This document shows positions 48,201 to 56,645 of a stretch of DNA of 64,000 nt, piece by piece. The stretch's first letter is position 1, and each line of letters begins with the position of its first letter. The notes beneath the pieces are model-generated. The model was not told the DNA's origin and did no database searches. It saw only the letters and a list, made by a program, of their open reading frames with translations. The stretch comes from Bacteroidota bacterium (GTDB lineage: Bacteria; Bacteroidota; Bacteroidia; Chitinophagales; Saprospiraceae). Location of the stretch: contig JANSWP010000002.1 in assembly GCA_024743405.1 (NCBI GenBank), positions 168,396 through 232,395 of the forward strand. Reading direction: 5' to 3'. Both the position numbers and the translations under genes were made by a program.

Positions 48201-49791
48201 GCATTGGAACTCCTGTTTCCGATGTATCTATAGATGCATCACAACTAATAGTGATATCAGCAGGTGCTAAATAATCAGGTGCTCTCTTATCTCTAATTGA
48301 AATCTTTTGTGTTTTGGACGCTTTATTACCACACACATCTGTTGCCGTCCAAGTTCTATATATTGTGGTATCCTTAATACATGAAGATTCAATTACAATA
48401 GAATCTGCCATCACTAACGTAATGTCTGAGACATTTGAACAATTATCTAAAAGACCTGAAATATTCCCAGTACTCGAAGTATCAGTATCTATATAACAAG
48501 GGTCTAATGGCAAGATAGATTCAAATAACACATCAGAAGGCACTGTAAAGGTTGGTGCCTCATCATCCTCCATTATAATTCTTTGAATAAACGAATTAGA
48601 ATTCCCACATACATCTACTGCCGACCAAGTTCTTGTGATTTTGAATGAATGATCGCAAGTTGTAATCGTATCTACTATGTATGAGACAGTTATCATCGCA
48701 GTATCACAATCGTCCATCGCCGTTACGGATACAGGTGGATCAGGTACCATATCACCACAACTCAATAGGATGGTGTCCTGTGCCGGAAGCCCCATCATTG
48801 TTGGAGCCGTATCATCTGTGATTATATAATTAACAGAAACAGTTGTTGTATCATCGCAAGAATCAATTATATAAAAATCAAGGACTATCGTTTCGCAAAA
48901 AATATTAGTTGTGTCCCCTGAAACGATTCCATAAGTTATGTCTTTAATGCCACAATTATCACTAGCATTTCCTGGGGCTGTTACCGTAGTGATTTGATTG
49001 TTTAACCACGTATCAACATCTCCCATACCACAACTCACTGATTCACTCACAGGCAAATTAGTCAATGTTGGGGGGTCTTCATCAGGCAGGATAGTAATGA
49101 ATTGGGTAAATTCTTCCATATTCCCATTCCCATCCATTACAGACCAAGTTCGCATGACCATTCCACCACCACCAGGACAAAACATTCCAGGGTCGGGCGT
49201 TGGTGTTTCTGTGAACAGAACGGTATCAATATTGACACCACAGTCTTCTGCAACTAGAAATACAGTATCAGGATAGTCCGAAGGACAAATGACCGGAGGT
49301 GTATGTGTCTGAGGAGGCAATAGTGGTGTATAATTTCCACTTTCATCTATAAACCCAACAAAGGTTGGAGGAATAGTATCTATATAGGTAAGTTCAAGAC
49401 AAAAAGTATCTCGAAAAAACTCTAGCGTAGTTTTATGTTGTGCTTCGAGGTGATAGGTAATATTTATGACCTCTCCTGGCGGAATAGTATCACCGAAACT
49501 ATAAGTTGCCGGAGAAATAATTCCTAAACTAGGCGAAAACGGACCAAATGTATAGTCTGTATTCATCAGCCCATCAAAAAAACTAAACGCCAATGTTGGA
49601 ACATCCAGTTCATTATCACAGAATCCATTAATAAATACGGTATCACTCCAATATGCTGGATTACTGAGGGTCATTCCCCAGTGATTTCCAGTACTATCTG
49701 GGCAACTCTGTGCATTTAAATGAAAAAAAGAAATAAAAAAGAAAGGAACAAGCAAAGCCAATTGCTTTATACAGCGTAATCGGTTCATCAT
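42274..49791 (-). CDS. Giant T9SS-exported repeat surface protein (2505 residues)
   Basis: The ATG at 49791 (MMNRLRCIKQ, signal ending in HLNAQ) is preferred to an in-frame TTG 42 bases upstream. Residues about 230-1220 hold some eight HYR-like modules, each starting D-x-x-A-P-x-(F/L/I), for example DNEAPTIDCP, DDTAPTMMGLP and DKRAPDYLAP. Residues about 1370-2100 carry Cys-containing Ig-like repeats (CEGG/CEGD with RWEGPNG-type motifs). Three PKD-like repeats follow (about 2100-2330), then a cadherin-like module and a CHU_C gliding-type sorting domain: LITPNGDGMNDSF, ISIFNQWGDEVYH, LPAGTFFYILDL. It is exported by T9SS, in line with the adjoining PorP/SprF gene. Adhesin or SprB-like function is inferred. 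Confidence 0.9.
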   Translation of the reverse strand: MMNRLRCIKQLALLVPFFFISFFHLNAQSCPDSTGNHWGMTLSNPAYWSDTVFINGFCDNELDVPTLAFSFFDGLMNTDYTFGPFSPSLGIISPATYSFGDTIPPGEVINITYHLEAQHKTTLEFFRDTFCLELTYIDTIPPTFVGFIDESGNYTPLLPPQTHTPPVICPSDYPDTVFLVAEDCGVNIDTVLFTETPTPDPGMFCPGGGGMVMRTWSVMDGNGNMEEFTQFITILPDEDPPTLTNLPVSESVSCGMGDVDTWLNNQITTVTAPGNASDNCGIKDITYGIVSGDTTNIFCETIVLDFYIIDSCDDTTTVSVNYIITDDTAPTMMGLPAQDTILLSCGDMVPDPPVSVTAMDDCDTAMITVSYIVDTITTCDHSFKITRTWSAVDVCGNSNSFIQRIIMEDDEAPTFTVPSDVLFESILPLDPCYIDTDTSSTGNISGLLDNCSNVSDITLVMADSIVIESSCIKDTTIYRTWTATDVCGNKASKTQKISIRDKRAPDYLAPADITISCDASIDTSETGVPMPLANNCDLNPVFTFSDTRIPGGCEGEETIQRNWTITDACGFSVSNVQVITIVDTTAATFSVEAQDMSVLCDTDANLMIAFQAWLDAHGNAVASDNCAADSNLTWVAYNTGTTDLASLGSPSCPSPDSTFYRGAIVDFVVSDPCGNTRISTADFNIIDNIAPELSNLPTDQVNDTDLGICEATLTLPLPIVTDNCGNLSLSDMVTLGQQFTIPFGTDPLETPVDILVYDFSVPQPPFSAETDVSIIIDLVGVDAESPTEYFDIISEDGTVLGQTNLAADQCQNSQTIITLSATQYNQWAFDGTLTITLRPNIPTSLPGRFAINAICKDSAYVSLDYELVYPAGMHFEYEVNNGGRIDGGTGLGIIQPTETFGLGENEVIYYFTDCARNETSHTFKVTIEDNEAPTIDCPTPLSQVVGVDQGSCVAEMAIPLFTSVQDNCAVTMPFVQTQPTGVDQLMTFSFQPNLDDFLADDKEFVFSGVTDFVAPGFVSLAVEVLGDVDEQYEFFEIYDQNNNLLGTTEVGQFNVIAGDSCATPTMATFQIPSSTFNDWVANSDTIRFTARSFINIPVPPGGPDYGINPCDGSVVVADGQNDGVSSIWATLRYESIAPTLSGTGATDVTPIVLEPPLQAPIVTLDRGVTTFTYEVDDLEGNHGECQFSIEVIDNELPEALCKTSVFIEINPSGFAFDTIMPIEIDAGSFDNCGIASMEVSPNIIQCASASFFPVTLTVADSTGNVDVCQTFISVETEKPQPTILHECGNDSLFLFSNPPASPGGSNAFQYIWRDFNGVVIGVTENLVILDANEDNVGFYTVEIRGVTGCFSTGVVQITCDDLPLRRPVLTSSTISPCEQEDFTLSTDVVCGTSVIYKWYSGIAPNGTLLATTTDPQYIYDNNLDFNIYNFYVIVERNGCPSDPSVKLDIEVKEKPEAMPMVEFDADPPCEGGTIILTSPGVIGSTCAWTGPCGFSSTSCNPAPIVDITTCNGGNTPYTLVTTLNGCSSDPAPLFVNINARPEQPVITSNSSPANDPECVGGTITLQSTPISGAVSYRWEGPNGASITTADNILVLTDVNLGNQGSWTVTAVGNPCESEASLAAQVNVVLPPQAVSATATPNPICEGDELKLAAMTSSTDVSYMWTYPNGTQVAEQNPTVEDVQMPEDVGIYQVEVINQYGCRTIASLDVQILQNVEIAGVSAQVPNCVSGGVDIQMFAFPVTPANDGTYTWHWSGPDGFSYTSNDSLAVILDANSIDNSGQYAVFVTNGDGCVSDMETVDVNIPELIVTPIKPIANMPNPLCEGEIVILETSEYTQDVEYLWNTPLGIITTTSSTLEIDPLTVGNSGNYSVSVMLDGCMSNLSGFMTLDVNAVPVVNPISNSPVCEGDVLELSMNCNGDEYRWEGPGGFGISNLCTPVVAIADPGLHGGLYTASKKVDGCWSEEVSIFVEIKDKPESGTAIHFGPYCSDTEDVIVAISPATATANATYTWYEASTNTPLGSTDALSFIIPGADLYGNDCIQFYVVANVDGCDSESSNLIEVCLNTIPNNQANAGDDQQICEDETLTLAATPPTVGVGRWEQTDGPNVTTISNFDSPTTTVSDLQPGATYTFGWYLSNGACEDYSFDEVSIKVDIIEDAEAGVPIVACNKTSINLGATMPASGLGTWSQPAGQSALGIEIVDPENPTTAVTNLVLGNVYQFTWTIDGGCGTAEDVVNVTVVAEAAFAGEDFEDCGDGCTQLSANPTAVGGGVWTSSDPNVEIISPTSPTTMVCNMSQGSTTFTWTINEGACGDDSVDDVVVTYYFAPVAVDDQISIEFGGEGEINVAANDQIPGDYSIEILSGPSEGVYEFTPDGMISYEANINFIGEDVITYELCTVDCEDCSIANLTINIGADAQCVAPTLITPNGDGMNDSFIVPCLSDKAAVPTNTISIFNQWGDEVYHASPYNNDWEGTFDGEDLPAGTFFYILDLNNGQEPMTGFFVIQR

Positions 49792-49886
49792 GTTTAAATA
49801 CTTTAAAGCGATTTTGGGAAAATAATTTTGCAAATAGTGTTTCGGTAATTATCGGTATCGGTAATATTTAATTCTTATTTTTTCAA

Positions 49887-49894
49887 CAAATGTA
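49887..49894 (-). promoter_or_regulatory. Candidate -7 element (TACATTTG) of the surface cluster
   Basis: An exact match to TAnnTTTG, 96 bases upstream of the ATG. The -33 box is not clear. Confidence 0.4.
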
Positions 49895-50184
49895 GTTATC
49901 TCTATTGAAAACATGCTTGCATTCAACATTTAAATCAGCCTTAGACTCAATAGGAAATAGCCATGAAATAAACTTCATGACATCAATAAGGTAGGAATAC
50001 GGTAGTACGTAAATCGGTTTCATCGGACGTATGTTCATGGAATACAAACTTGTATGTTTTCAATCAGCTATTATAAAAGTCAAAATATATGCCGAAATGA
50101 AAATCGGGCGTAAGATATTAAATAAGTGAAGAATGCAATAACTCTATTATGTAAATTTTATAAATTTAACCAAATACAGACGCC

Positions 50185-50237
50185 TATAAATACAAAACGG
50201 ATGATATTTTGGATATTTCAACCAAATCATCATCCGT
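50185..50237 (-). terminator. Terminator of the glucosaminidase gene
   Basis: ACGGATGATATTTTGG at 50197-50212 pairs with CCAAATCATCATCCGT at 50222-50237 (one G-U and one mismatch in minus RNA), followed by TTTGTATTTAT. Confidence 0.75.
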
Positions 50238-50264
50238 CCTGATAGTCAATTAATTGTGTTTATT

Positions 50265-51095
50265 TCAACGCCTATTAATTTGAATATTCGACGGTCGGGA
50301 GAGTTCTTGAATTCTATTTTTATATGAATTTTTATTATTTATAAAGTATATATTCAACTGGCTTTCTTCTTGAATGTCTCCATCATAATTATTGTTCGGT
50401 TCCGCATCTACATACTCCTCATCAAACTCCCAAATTAATTCTTCTTCAACTATTTCTATCTCTTCGTGAAAGCTATTATCAGAATAGACTTCCTCATTTT
50501 GTGCTATGCCTTCAATATTAAAATCTATTTCATTATTTTGAAAAATATTCAGATTTGAATTCTTTTCATCCTTATCATATATAGCTAAGTCATTTTCTTC
50601 AATAATTCGGATCAACTTTTCAGGATACTTTTTATCTGTAGCATAACCACATTCTTGTAGACCTTTAGCCCAATTAACATAATCAGTTTTATCGTAACTA
50701 AACAATTTTTGATACCGATCGCGAAATAAAAGAAAGTCAGTATGATCTTTATACGATTTCAAAGCATCTTGGTAGGTTCGAAAACAAGATTTAATTAATT
50801 GACCATCTACATAATCATCATCTTCTTTCAGGTATGATTCACCTGTCCAATCATGACATTTAATGCCAAAATGGTTGTTACCATTTATCGCAAGATCACC
50901 TTGGCCCCATTGGGATTCCAATATTCCTTGTGCCAAAATAATACTCGCGGGAATACCACTTCTGTTCATTTCCTGAATCGCAATTTTACCATATGTTTGA
51001 ATATAATTTTGCCGCATATCGAAAGTAATATCTGCAGCATGAATAGAGATTGATAGCCCCAAAAGAGCAGCGCAAAGCACGGGCAAATGTTTCAT
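50265..51095 (-). CDS. Glucosaminidase-domain (FlgJ-type) cell-wall hydrolase
   Basis: 276 residues with a signal peptide (SIHAAD). The glucosaminidase domain (about 28-170) shows the catalytic Glu in LAQGILESQWGQG, then NNHFGIKC and FRTYQDALKSYKDHTDFL. Such enzymes cut peptidoglycan glycan strands. The acidic tail (about 185-255) is unusual and low in complexity; the last 20 residues are basic. No LysM domain was seen, unlike many relatives. Confidence 0.87.
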   Translation of the reverse strand: MKHLPVLCAALLGLSISIHAADITFDMRQNYIQTYGKIAIQEMNRSGIPASIILAQGILESQWGQGDLAINGNNHFGIKCHDWTGESYLKEDDDYVDGQLIKSCFRTYQDALKSYKDHTDFLLFRDRYQKLFSYDKTDYVNWAKGLQECGYATDKKYPEKLIRIIEENDLAIYDKDEKNSNLNIFQNNEIDFNIEGIAQNEEVYSDNSFHEEIEIVEEELIWEFDEEYVDAEPNNNYDGDIQEESQLNIYFINNKNSYKNRIQELSRPSNIQINRR

Positions 51096-51728
51096 GTTTC
51101 GGGAGAGTTTAGTTTATGAATATAGTTTTCGTAAAATCAATTCATAAGCCGTCTTTTGAAACTAATAATTATTTGCGCTGTGCTGTTGAGATGAAAAATA
51201 GACTTACATCTATTTGTGTGTGTTTAATTTTAAAACATTATTAATCAATCAAATAAACATACTGATCAATTTAAATGCATTTCAGGTTTCTCTTTGTGTG
51301 TAGTTTCTCACAGCTGTTAGCGCTCCTATTATAATTTGTAAACAACAGCTTTATATTTATATTTTTTTAATATTTTCAAGGATAATGCCATTTTCATTTA
51401 TACCTTTTGTTTTAACCTTCATTTGTGACATTGTTTTTTACACTATTTTTTCTACTTCATTTTTATCAATTCCTGTTCGAATAAGTAAAAGCTTTTATAC
51501 CATGAATAATCCTTTCATTTAGCTCCTAATAAAAAATTTCAAAAATTACACTTTTTGTGTCATTACAAATTTTTTATTTTTTAATTTATTTTTTATTTAA
51601 AATTGTAATTAACTGATTTAAAGACACTTCTATACTATTTTATCTTGTCAAAGATTGCTATTTGGCACAATAATTTATACATTTATTTATTATATGAGAA
51701 TAATTACATAACTGAACATCACAATCCT
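51096..51728. other. Very AT-rich divergent intergenic region
   Basis: More than 600 bases between divergent genes, with long T-runs (51360-51600) and no ORF or RNA gene that I can support. It presumably contains both promoters. Confidence 0.4.
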
Positions 51729-52988
51729 ATGAGACTTTTATCCCTCTACACAACATTCTTAATTGGCACCTCTTTATTCCAAAACACTATAGCTGCACAG
51801 ACCTCAAGTGCATCATTAGTCCATTTTACAGAAAAATCCTTGTCACTTTCTGACGACCAATATTATAATCAAGGCTTAGCGCATGATGAAAACGGTAACA
51901 TTGAATTGGCTGTTGGATTTTACTCTTTAGCCTTACGTCAAAACAGTAATCACGCTAAAGCTAAATTTAATCGTGGCCTTGATTTATTAGAATTGGGTCG
52001 CTTTTCAGAAGCCAAACAAGATTTAGATGACATCCTCTCTCAAAATCCAACTGATGGCGAAGCTTACGAAGTCAGGGGGCTTATCCACTATGAAATGGGT
52101 TCATTCGGTGACGCAGTCGCAGATTTTAATGATGCATTAAAAATCACAAAAAAACCAGAAATTCATCTCCACCGTGGCTTAGCGTTTAGTCAAATGAAAT
52201 ATTATCGAGAAGCATTTCTTGATTTTGACGCAAGCATAGAATTTGATTCTGAAAATCCCCATGCCTACATAAATAAAGGAGATGTATATGCTTCGTTAGG
52301 TCAATTCTGGGAAGCTGCCACTATGTACGATAAGGCTATTGAATTAAATCCGAATGATGCCTTTACTTATAATAATAGGGGAAGCGTTTTATCCAAATTG
52401 GGAAAATTTAAACAAGCAATGGCAGATTTCGACCGGGCAATTGAAATTAAGCCCCTAGGTCAAATTTTTATCAATCGCGCGCTTTGCTTACTTTCTCAAG
52501 GCGAATTTCAGGCAGCAAAACAAGAAGGTCGAATAGCGATGTTATTATCTCCCGATAACCCAGACACCTACTATTGTATAGGCTTAGCAGAGATGGAAGC
52601 TGGCGAACTAAAGGAAGCCGTTGAAAGTTTCGAAATTGCAATCGACATTAATAAATCTATTCCTGACTATTATTTGAATCGCGGAAAAGGCTATTTCTTC
52701 CAAGGACATTACTACAAAGCGATTGAAGATTTTTATAAAGTTCTAGAGTTGAACCCTGAAAACTTAGAAGCCGATGAAATGGTTCAAGACGCGTATAAAG
52801 CATTAGATAATCAAAATGTGAATTGGATGAAAGAACACAATTTAGTCACACCACACTCCAATTTGGATGAAACGATCCAGCAAAATGCGCCAATTTTATA
52901 TCAATATCATTTAAATATGCCCCCGACAAAAGAAGAAGAAGAAGAAACGGATAAAGGTTTTAAGGAAGATCCTTTTGGAAATGGGTAA
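51729..52988 (+). CDS. Secreted TPR-repeat protein
   Basis: About 419 residues from the ATG at 51729 (MRLLSLYTTFLIGTSLFQNTIAAQ signal peptide); an in-frame TTG 84 bases upstream would precede it with non-signal sequence. At least nine tetratricopeptide repeats span residues 40-360, such as AKAKFNRGLDLLELGRFSEAKQDLDDIL and AYINKGDVYASLGQFWEAA. TPR arrays bind partner proteins. The tail (about 370-419) is acidic (EEEEETDKGFKED). Partner and pathway are unknown. Confidence 0.82.
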   Translation: MRLLSLYTTFLIGTSLFQNTIAAQTSSASLVHFTEKSLSLSDDQYYNQGLAHDENGNIELAVGFYSLALRQNSNHAKAKFNRGLDLLELGRFSEAKQDLDDILSQNPTDGEAYEVRGLIHYEMGSFGDAVADFNDALKITKKPEIHLHRGLAFSQMKYYREAFLDFDASIEFDSENPHAYINKGDVYASLGQFWEAATMYDKAIELNPNDAFTYNNRGSVLSKLGKFKQAMADFDRAIEIKPLGQIFINRALCLLSQGEFQAAKQEGRIAMLLSPDNPDTYYCIGLAEMEAGELKEAVESFEIAIDINKSIPDYYLNRGKGYFFQGHYYKAIEDFYKVLELNPENLEADEMVQDAYKALDNQNVNWMKEHNLVTPHSNLDETIQQNAPILYQYHLNMPPTKEEEEETDKGFKEDPFGNG

Positions 52989-53008
52989 CATCAAATTAAG
53001 TAACGGCT

Positions 53009-53185
53009 AAAAAATAAGTCCGTCAATTTGAAATAGTAGATTTTGGATTTTAGCAAGGCAAAGAACTTTTTGCGTTCGCCTTTGTACCTTCTGGCACAAG
53101 CCAGCGCAGGATGCAGGGCATCGGTGAGTATTTTTAACGCCGCAAAAGTTCAAAAGATACATCGGCAAATGTCGGAGTTATTCTT
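53009..53185. repeat. Imperfect inverted-repeat (foldback) element
   Basis: Outer arms 53011-53030 (AAATAAGTCCGTCAATTTG) and 53166-53185 (reverse complement AAAGAATAACTCCGACATTTG) match imperfectly; inner arms GAACTTTTTGCG (53063-53074) and CGCCGCAAAAGTTC (53139-53152) pair as well. The centre (53090-53125) is distinctly GC-rich and holds small hairpins. No ORF. It resembles a REP/MITE-like dispersed repeat or a structured RNA; only one copy lies in the window. Confidence 0.5.
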
Positions 53186-53419
53186 TAGACATTACTAAGA
53201 CTATTTTTTCCAACTCCTTACACAATGAGTCTATGCGTTGAGGTATAAATTAATTATTGTAGCATAATAGAATTTCCCTTGAGATTATTTTCATTGGATC
53301 AATATTCAATACCCAAAACAGCTTCAAAAATTCACAATTTTAACTTTACAACCTGCCTTTAAGAACTTTCCCTTCAAAATTGGGTTTCGAATAGGAAATA
53401 TTTATCATCAAAATTAATT

Positions 53420-54334
53420 ATGGATATTCGATACATTCCTAATTCAGAAATTGACAAAACGCGCTGGAATTCCTGTATACATTACAGTATCAATGGAAAC
53501 GTTTTTGGATATAAGTGGTACCTAGATAGTGTGACCAAAGATTGGGATGCATTGGTCGAAGGAAATTATGAATCGGTGATGCCAATTATCAAAAATGAAA
53601 AAGGCATCTACCAACCTGAATTAATCCGAGAATCAGGCATTTATACGAGCCGAGTTCCTTCTCGATCTCGAATTCGCCAATTTTTAGAGGCGATTCCGGA
53701 ACAGTTTGATTCTATTAATTTCCATTTGAACAATCAAAATAAAATCGAGGAAGACCTTGATTTCGATATTTCTAGACATTCAAATTATCATTTACTTTTG
53801 AGTAGATCATATGACGAATTAGCTGAAAATTTCAGACCTGAGCTAACTAAAATGCTGGATAAAGCTAGCCAATTTGATTTTACCTCCACGACTAGTTTAA
53901 AACCTGAAGACGTTGCTAATTTTTATAAAAAACATACTCAAAACCGTCAAAACTTAGATCAAAAATATTTTGCTTTTCTCCGTATTATGTACAATGCCCT
54001 TCACAGAGGTTTAGGTTTCGCTTCAGGTATTTATGATGATAAAAAGAATCTATTAGCCACTAATTTTTTCATATTTAGTCATGGTAAAATTGTGAGCCTT
54101 CTACCCGCACAATCACCAAAAGGTGAAAAAAAATGTGCACTTGCTTTTTCTTTCAATATGGTCTTATTAACTAATGCAAAACGAACTGCGATTCTAGATT
54201 TCAATGGAGAAAACAAGTATGGAAAGTTATTTGGTGGCGAAGAAAAACCATTTACCAAAATTCAAAAAGGGGAGCCCAACTTTGAATTTGCTCCTTCAAG
54301 CAAAAAACCTTTCTGGTCAATTTTCGGAAGCTAA
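53420..54334 (+). CDS. GNAT/FemAB-like protein
   Basis: 304 residues, cytoplasmic. Two alpha/beta halves, the second (about 185-290) with a pattern typical of FemAB-fold acetyltransferase-like proteins in this phylum: YNALHRGLGFASGIYDDKKNLLATNFFIF and AILDFNGENKYGKLFGGEEKPFTKI. Catalytic details cannot be read. FemAB relatives add amino acids to cell-wall precursors, but many proteins of this type have unknown substrates. It converges with the response-regulator gene. Confidence 0.6.
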   Translation: MDIRYIPNSEIDKTRWNSCIHYSINGNVFGYKWYLDSVTKDWDALVEGNYESVMPIIKNEKGIYQPELIRESGIYTSRVPSRSRIRQFLEAIPEQFDSINFHLNNQNKIEEDLDFDISRHSNYHLLLSRSYDELAENFRPELTKMLDKASQFDFTSTTSLKPEDVANFYKKHTQNRQNLDQKYFAFLRIMYNALHRGLGFASGIYDDKKNLLATNFFIFSHGKIVSLLPAQSPKGEKKCALAFSFNMVLLTNAKRTAILDFNGENKYGKLFGGEEKPFTKIQKGEPNFEFAPSSKKPFWSIFGS

Positions 54335-54340
54335 TTTTGC

Positions 54341-55096
54341 TTATTCCTCTAACATTTTATGCTTAAAACTATCCCTATATTTTTTTCCTATAGGAATGGA
54401 TATATCTCGAAACTTTAAATCTGCTTGAGAAAAATTGGATGCATATCCTTTCAAATATTTCAAATTTATGATGTAACTATCGTGAATACGCATAAACTGC
54501 TTTTTGGGAAGCTTATCTATCATTTTCCTTAATGTACTCCGTGTTAAAAACTCTTCTGTCCCTGTAACAATCTTCACATTGACATTTGCCCCCTCCATAA
54601 AGATCACTTCCTCATGGAAAAGCTTAATCATTCTACTCTCGACCTTTATGAAGAGGCTAGGCTTTTCTGCGACTTTGATCGTCTGAATATTATTACCATT
54701 TGAATTATTAGATCTCCCTATATCCTTAATAGCTTTATCTATCGCTTTATTCAACTTTGCGCTTTCAAGTGGTTTCACAACATAACCCGAAACATCATAT
54801 TGATAACTCGGAATTGCATAATCCTCAAAAGCAGTGGTGATAATGACCTTTGGTTTAGGTTCTACTAACTTTATGGCCTCCAGAAACTGCAATCCATTGA
54901 CCTCTGGCAATTGCATATCCAAAAACATTAAGTCTGGTTTTGGCAAGTCATTGGCAGTCAAAAATTCGTAAGCTTCTTCCGCATTATCAAAACTATCTAA
55001 AAACTCCAAATCCAATCTCATATTAAGTGTATCCACCAAATTAGCTAATTGGAGTGGCTCATCTTCCACCGCAATATATTTGTATTTATTTTTCAT
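54341..55096 (-). CDS. LytTR-family response regulator
   Basis: 251 residues: a receiver domain (about 5-125) with phospho-acceptor Asp60 in MFLDMQLP and Lys108 in VVKPL, then a LytTR DNA-binding domain (about 145-250; MRIHDSYIINLKYL). LytTR proteins bind direct-repeat sites. The ATG overlaps the histidine-kinase stop (ATGA), so the two proteins form a translationally coupled pair. Confidence 0.93.
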   Translation of the reverse strand: MKNKYKYIAVEDEPLQLANLVDTLNMRLDLEFLDSFDNAEEAYEFLTANDLPKPDLMFLDMQLPEVNGLQFLEAIKLVEPKPKVIITTAFEDYAIPSYQYDVSGYVVKPLESAKLNKAIDKAIKDIGRSNNSNGNNIQTIKVAEKPSLFIKVESRMIKLFHEEVIFMEGANVNVKIVTGTEEFLTRSTLRKMIDKLPKKQFMRIHDSYIINLKYLKGYASNFSQADLKFRDISIPIGKKYRDSFKHKMLEE

Positions 55097-56250
55097 CTCA
55101 ATGGAATCTGAAGATCAATGGTGTAAATATTATTTTCAATATTGGTACCCAGAAAAAATTCATCCTTATATAATAATTTCAAATGTTCTATTGCACTTTT
55201 TTGACCAACACCACCATCTCTTTTTTGAAAATTATCCTCATTACGAGCATTTATTTTAAAGGTATTTTGAGTTTTTAAAACTAAGAATTTATCCTTTTCC
55301 GAAATCCATATTTTAATATATTTTTCACTTGGTTCGCTTTTATTGTAATGTTTAAAGCAATTTTCAACAAAAGAAAGTAAAATCATTGGAGCAATAAGAC
55401 TATGATGATCTATATTATCTGCAATTTCAATATCTAGTTTAGTGTTTTTTCTTAGTGATAACTCCTGCAAACCAACATAACTTTTAATGAATTCTAACTC
55501 CTGCTCAAGAGGTACTAATTTTTCGTTAGTTCTATATATTAAATGACGTAAGAGATTAGATAATTGCCCCATCAAATCCGGTAAACGATCAGATTTTTGC
55601 TTTGCTAAAATTTGCAAATTAGCCATTACATTAAATAGAAAATGAGGTCGAATTTGTTTTTTAATAAAGTCCAATTGCCGTTCTGCTTCTTTTTGTTGGC
55701 GAATGGCTTCAAGGCGCTCTAGACGTTCCAAATCTCGATATTGTTCCACAGATTCCTTAGAAAAGGAAACTCCTGTCGTACTCAATATTAAAATCAAAAT
55801 CACTAAGACATTTTCAAACCAACGAGGGTTCTTTAGAATTTCAAAAAGGTCCCCTTGAAATACGGGGGTTAAAAGCAATCCAAAAATGATTGCTGAAATC
55901 AAACTGAAAAATAAAAACAAGTAAAAACCCCAACCTTTTTGCTGTGACTCACTAAAAATTCTCCAACGTGTCAACTCTTGAATACGACCTTTAAAGATGA
56001 AAAACAAATTGAAATAAACGGGTACGCCCATTAATAAGGTATAGACAAAAGCTTCAAGAGATATTTGCCAGAAAGCCTCCTGAAAGGTTTTACCAGAACT
56101 CCCAGTTGTAGCGTCTAGGATTGCAAAGGAGCTAAAAACAATTACATAAACAAATGCCCCGAAGCCCAAATGTTGAACAATATCCTTTTTTAAAAAAAGA
56201 AAAAGCTTGGCTGAGTTTTTAGAAATAATTCGCAAATCGAATGAGTTCAA
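55093..56250 (-). CDS. LytS-type sensor histidine kinase
   Basis: 385 residues. Four membrane helices (about 28-48, 68-88, 108-130, 147-163) are followed by a coiled coil and the His_kinase domain with RPHFLFNVMANLQ (His203) and an HATPase region (SFVENCFKHYNK). The start is a TTG at 56250, since no ATG occurs before residue 74; a purine-rich AAGAGAAGAGAG lies just upstream. No clear sensory domain exists apart from the membrane part. Confidence 0.87.
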   Translation of the reverse strand: MNSFDLRIISKNSAKLFLFLKKDIVQHLGFGAFVYVIVFSSFAILDATTGSSGKTFQEAFWQISLEAFVYTLLMGVPVYFNLFFIFKGRIQELTRWRIFSESQQKGWGFYLFLFFSLISAIIFGLLLTPVFQGDLFEILKNPRWFENVLVILILILSTTGVSFSKESVEQYRDLERLERLEAIRQQKEAERQLDFIKKQIRPHFLFNVMANLQILAKQKSDRLPDLMGQLSNLLRHLIYRTNEKLVPLEQELEFIKSYVGLQELSLRKNTKLDIEIADNIDHHSLIAPMILLSFVENCFKHYNKSEPSEKYIKIWISEKDKFLVLKTQNTFKINARNEDNFQKRDGGVGQKSAIEHLKLLYKDEFFLGTNIENNIYTIDLQIPLR

Positions 56251-56580
56251 GATGCTCTCTTCTCTTTCTTGAATTCAAGAAAAAAATAAGCATTAAATGA
56301 TTAGAATAATTAGCGAAATTAGGTAAAATTGAGAAGTTGGGTATGCTCAATTAAAAGAAGCTAAATGGATAATTGGACATCTACATCAAAATTGGGGTCG
56401 TCTACAACAAAAACTTTCTTCTAAATATAAGGTCGTGCATATTTGTGTTACATAATCTAAATCAAGATTTATTTTCTATTTGATCCTCAAAACCTAAAAA
56501 AATAACTTAAGCGAAACGGCAAGATTCGCCGAAATTTAAAAAATAAATTTACTTCGCCGAAGTTGATACTCAGCAATAAC
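56251..56580 (+). ncRNA. Possible plus-strand small RNA (5' end undetermined)
   Basis: The stretch ahead of the strong terminator at 56581 contains twin TTCGCCGAA repeats (56525-56533 and 56553-56561) and small stems (ACTTC/GAAGT). No ORF is present, and both neighbouring genes run on the minus strand, so the plus-oriented U8 tail implies a plus-strand transcript. Its promoter and 5' end were not located. Confidence 0.35.
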
Positions 56581-56616
56581 GTAAAGCGGATGTTACCATC
56601 CGCTTTACTTTTTTTT
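56581..56616 (+). terminator. Strong intrinsic terminator, plus orientation
   Basis: A perfect 12-bp stem, GTAAAGCGGATG with CATCCGCTTTAC, a TTAC loop and eight T. On the minus strand it lies 30 bases after the stop of the DUF4837 gene, so it may serve both, though minus U-tract is poor. Confidence 0.85.
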
Positions 56617-56645
56617 GTCAAAAGGTATTGACTCACGAGTTCTTT

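Larger units (their letters stand above)
49792..50264. other. Intergenic region with a promoter candidate for the giant gene
   Basis: About 470 bases between two minus-strand genes. It holds the terminator at 50185-50237 and a perfect minus-strand -7 element TACATTTG at 49887-49894, about 95 bases before the giant gene's ATG. The element lacks an obvious -33 TTG. No ORF was seen. Confidence 0.45.
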
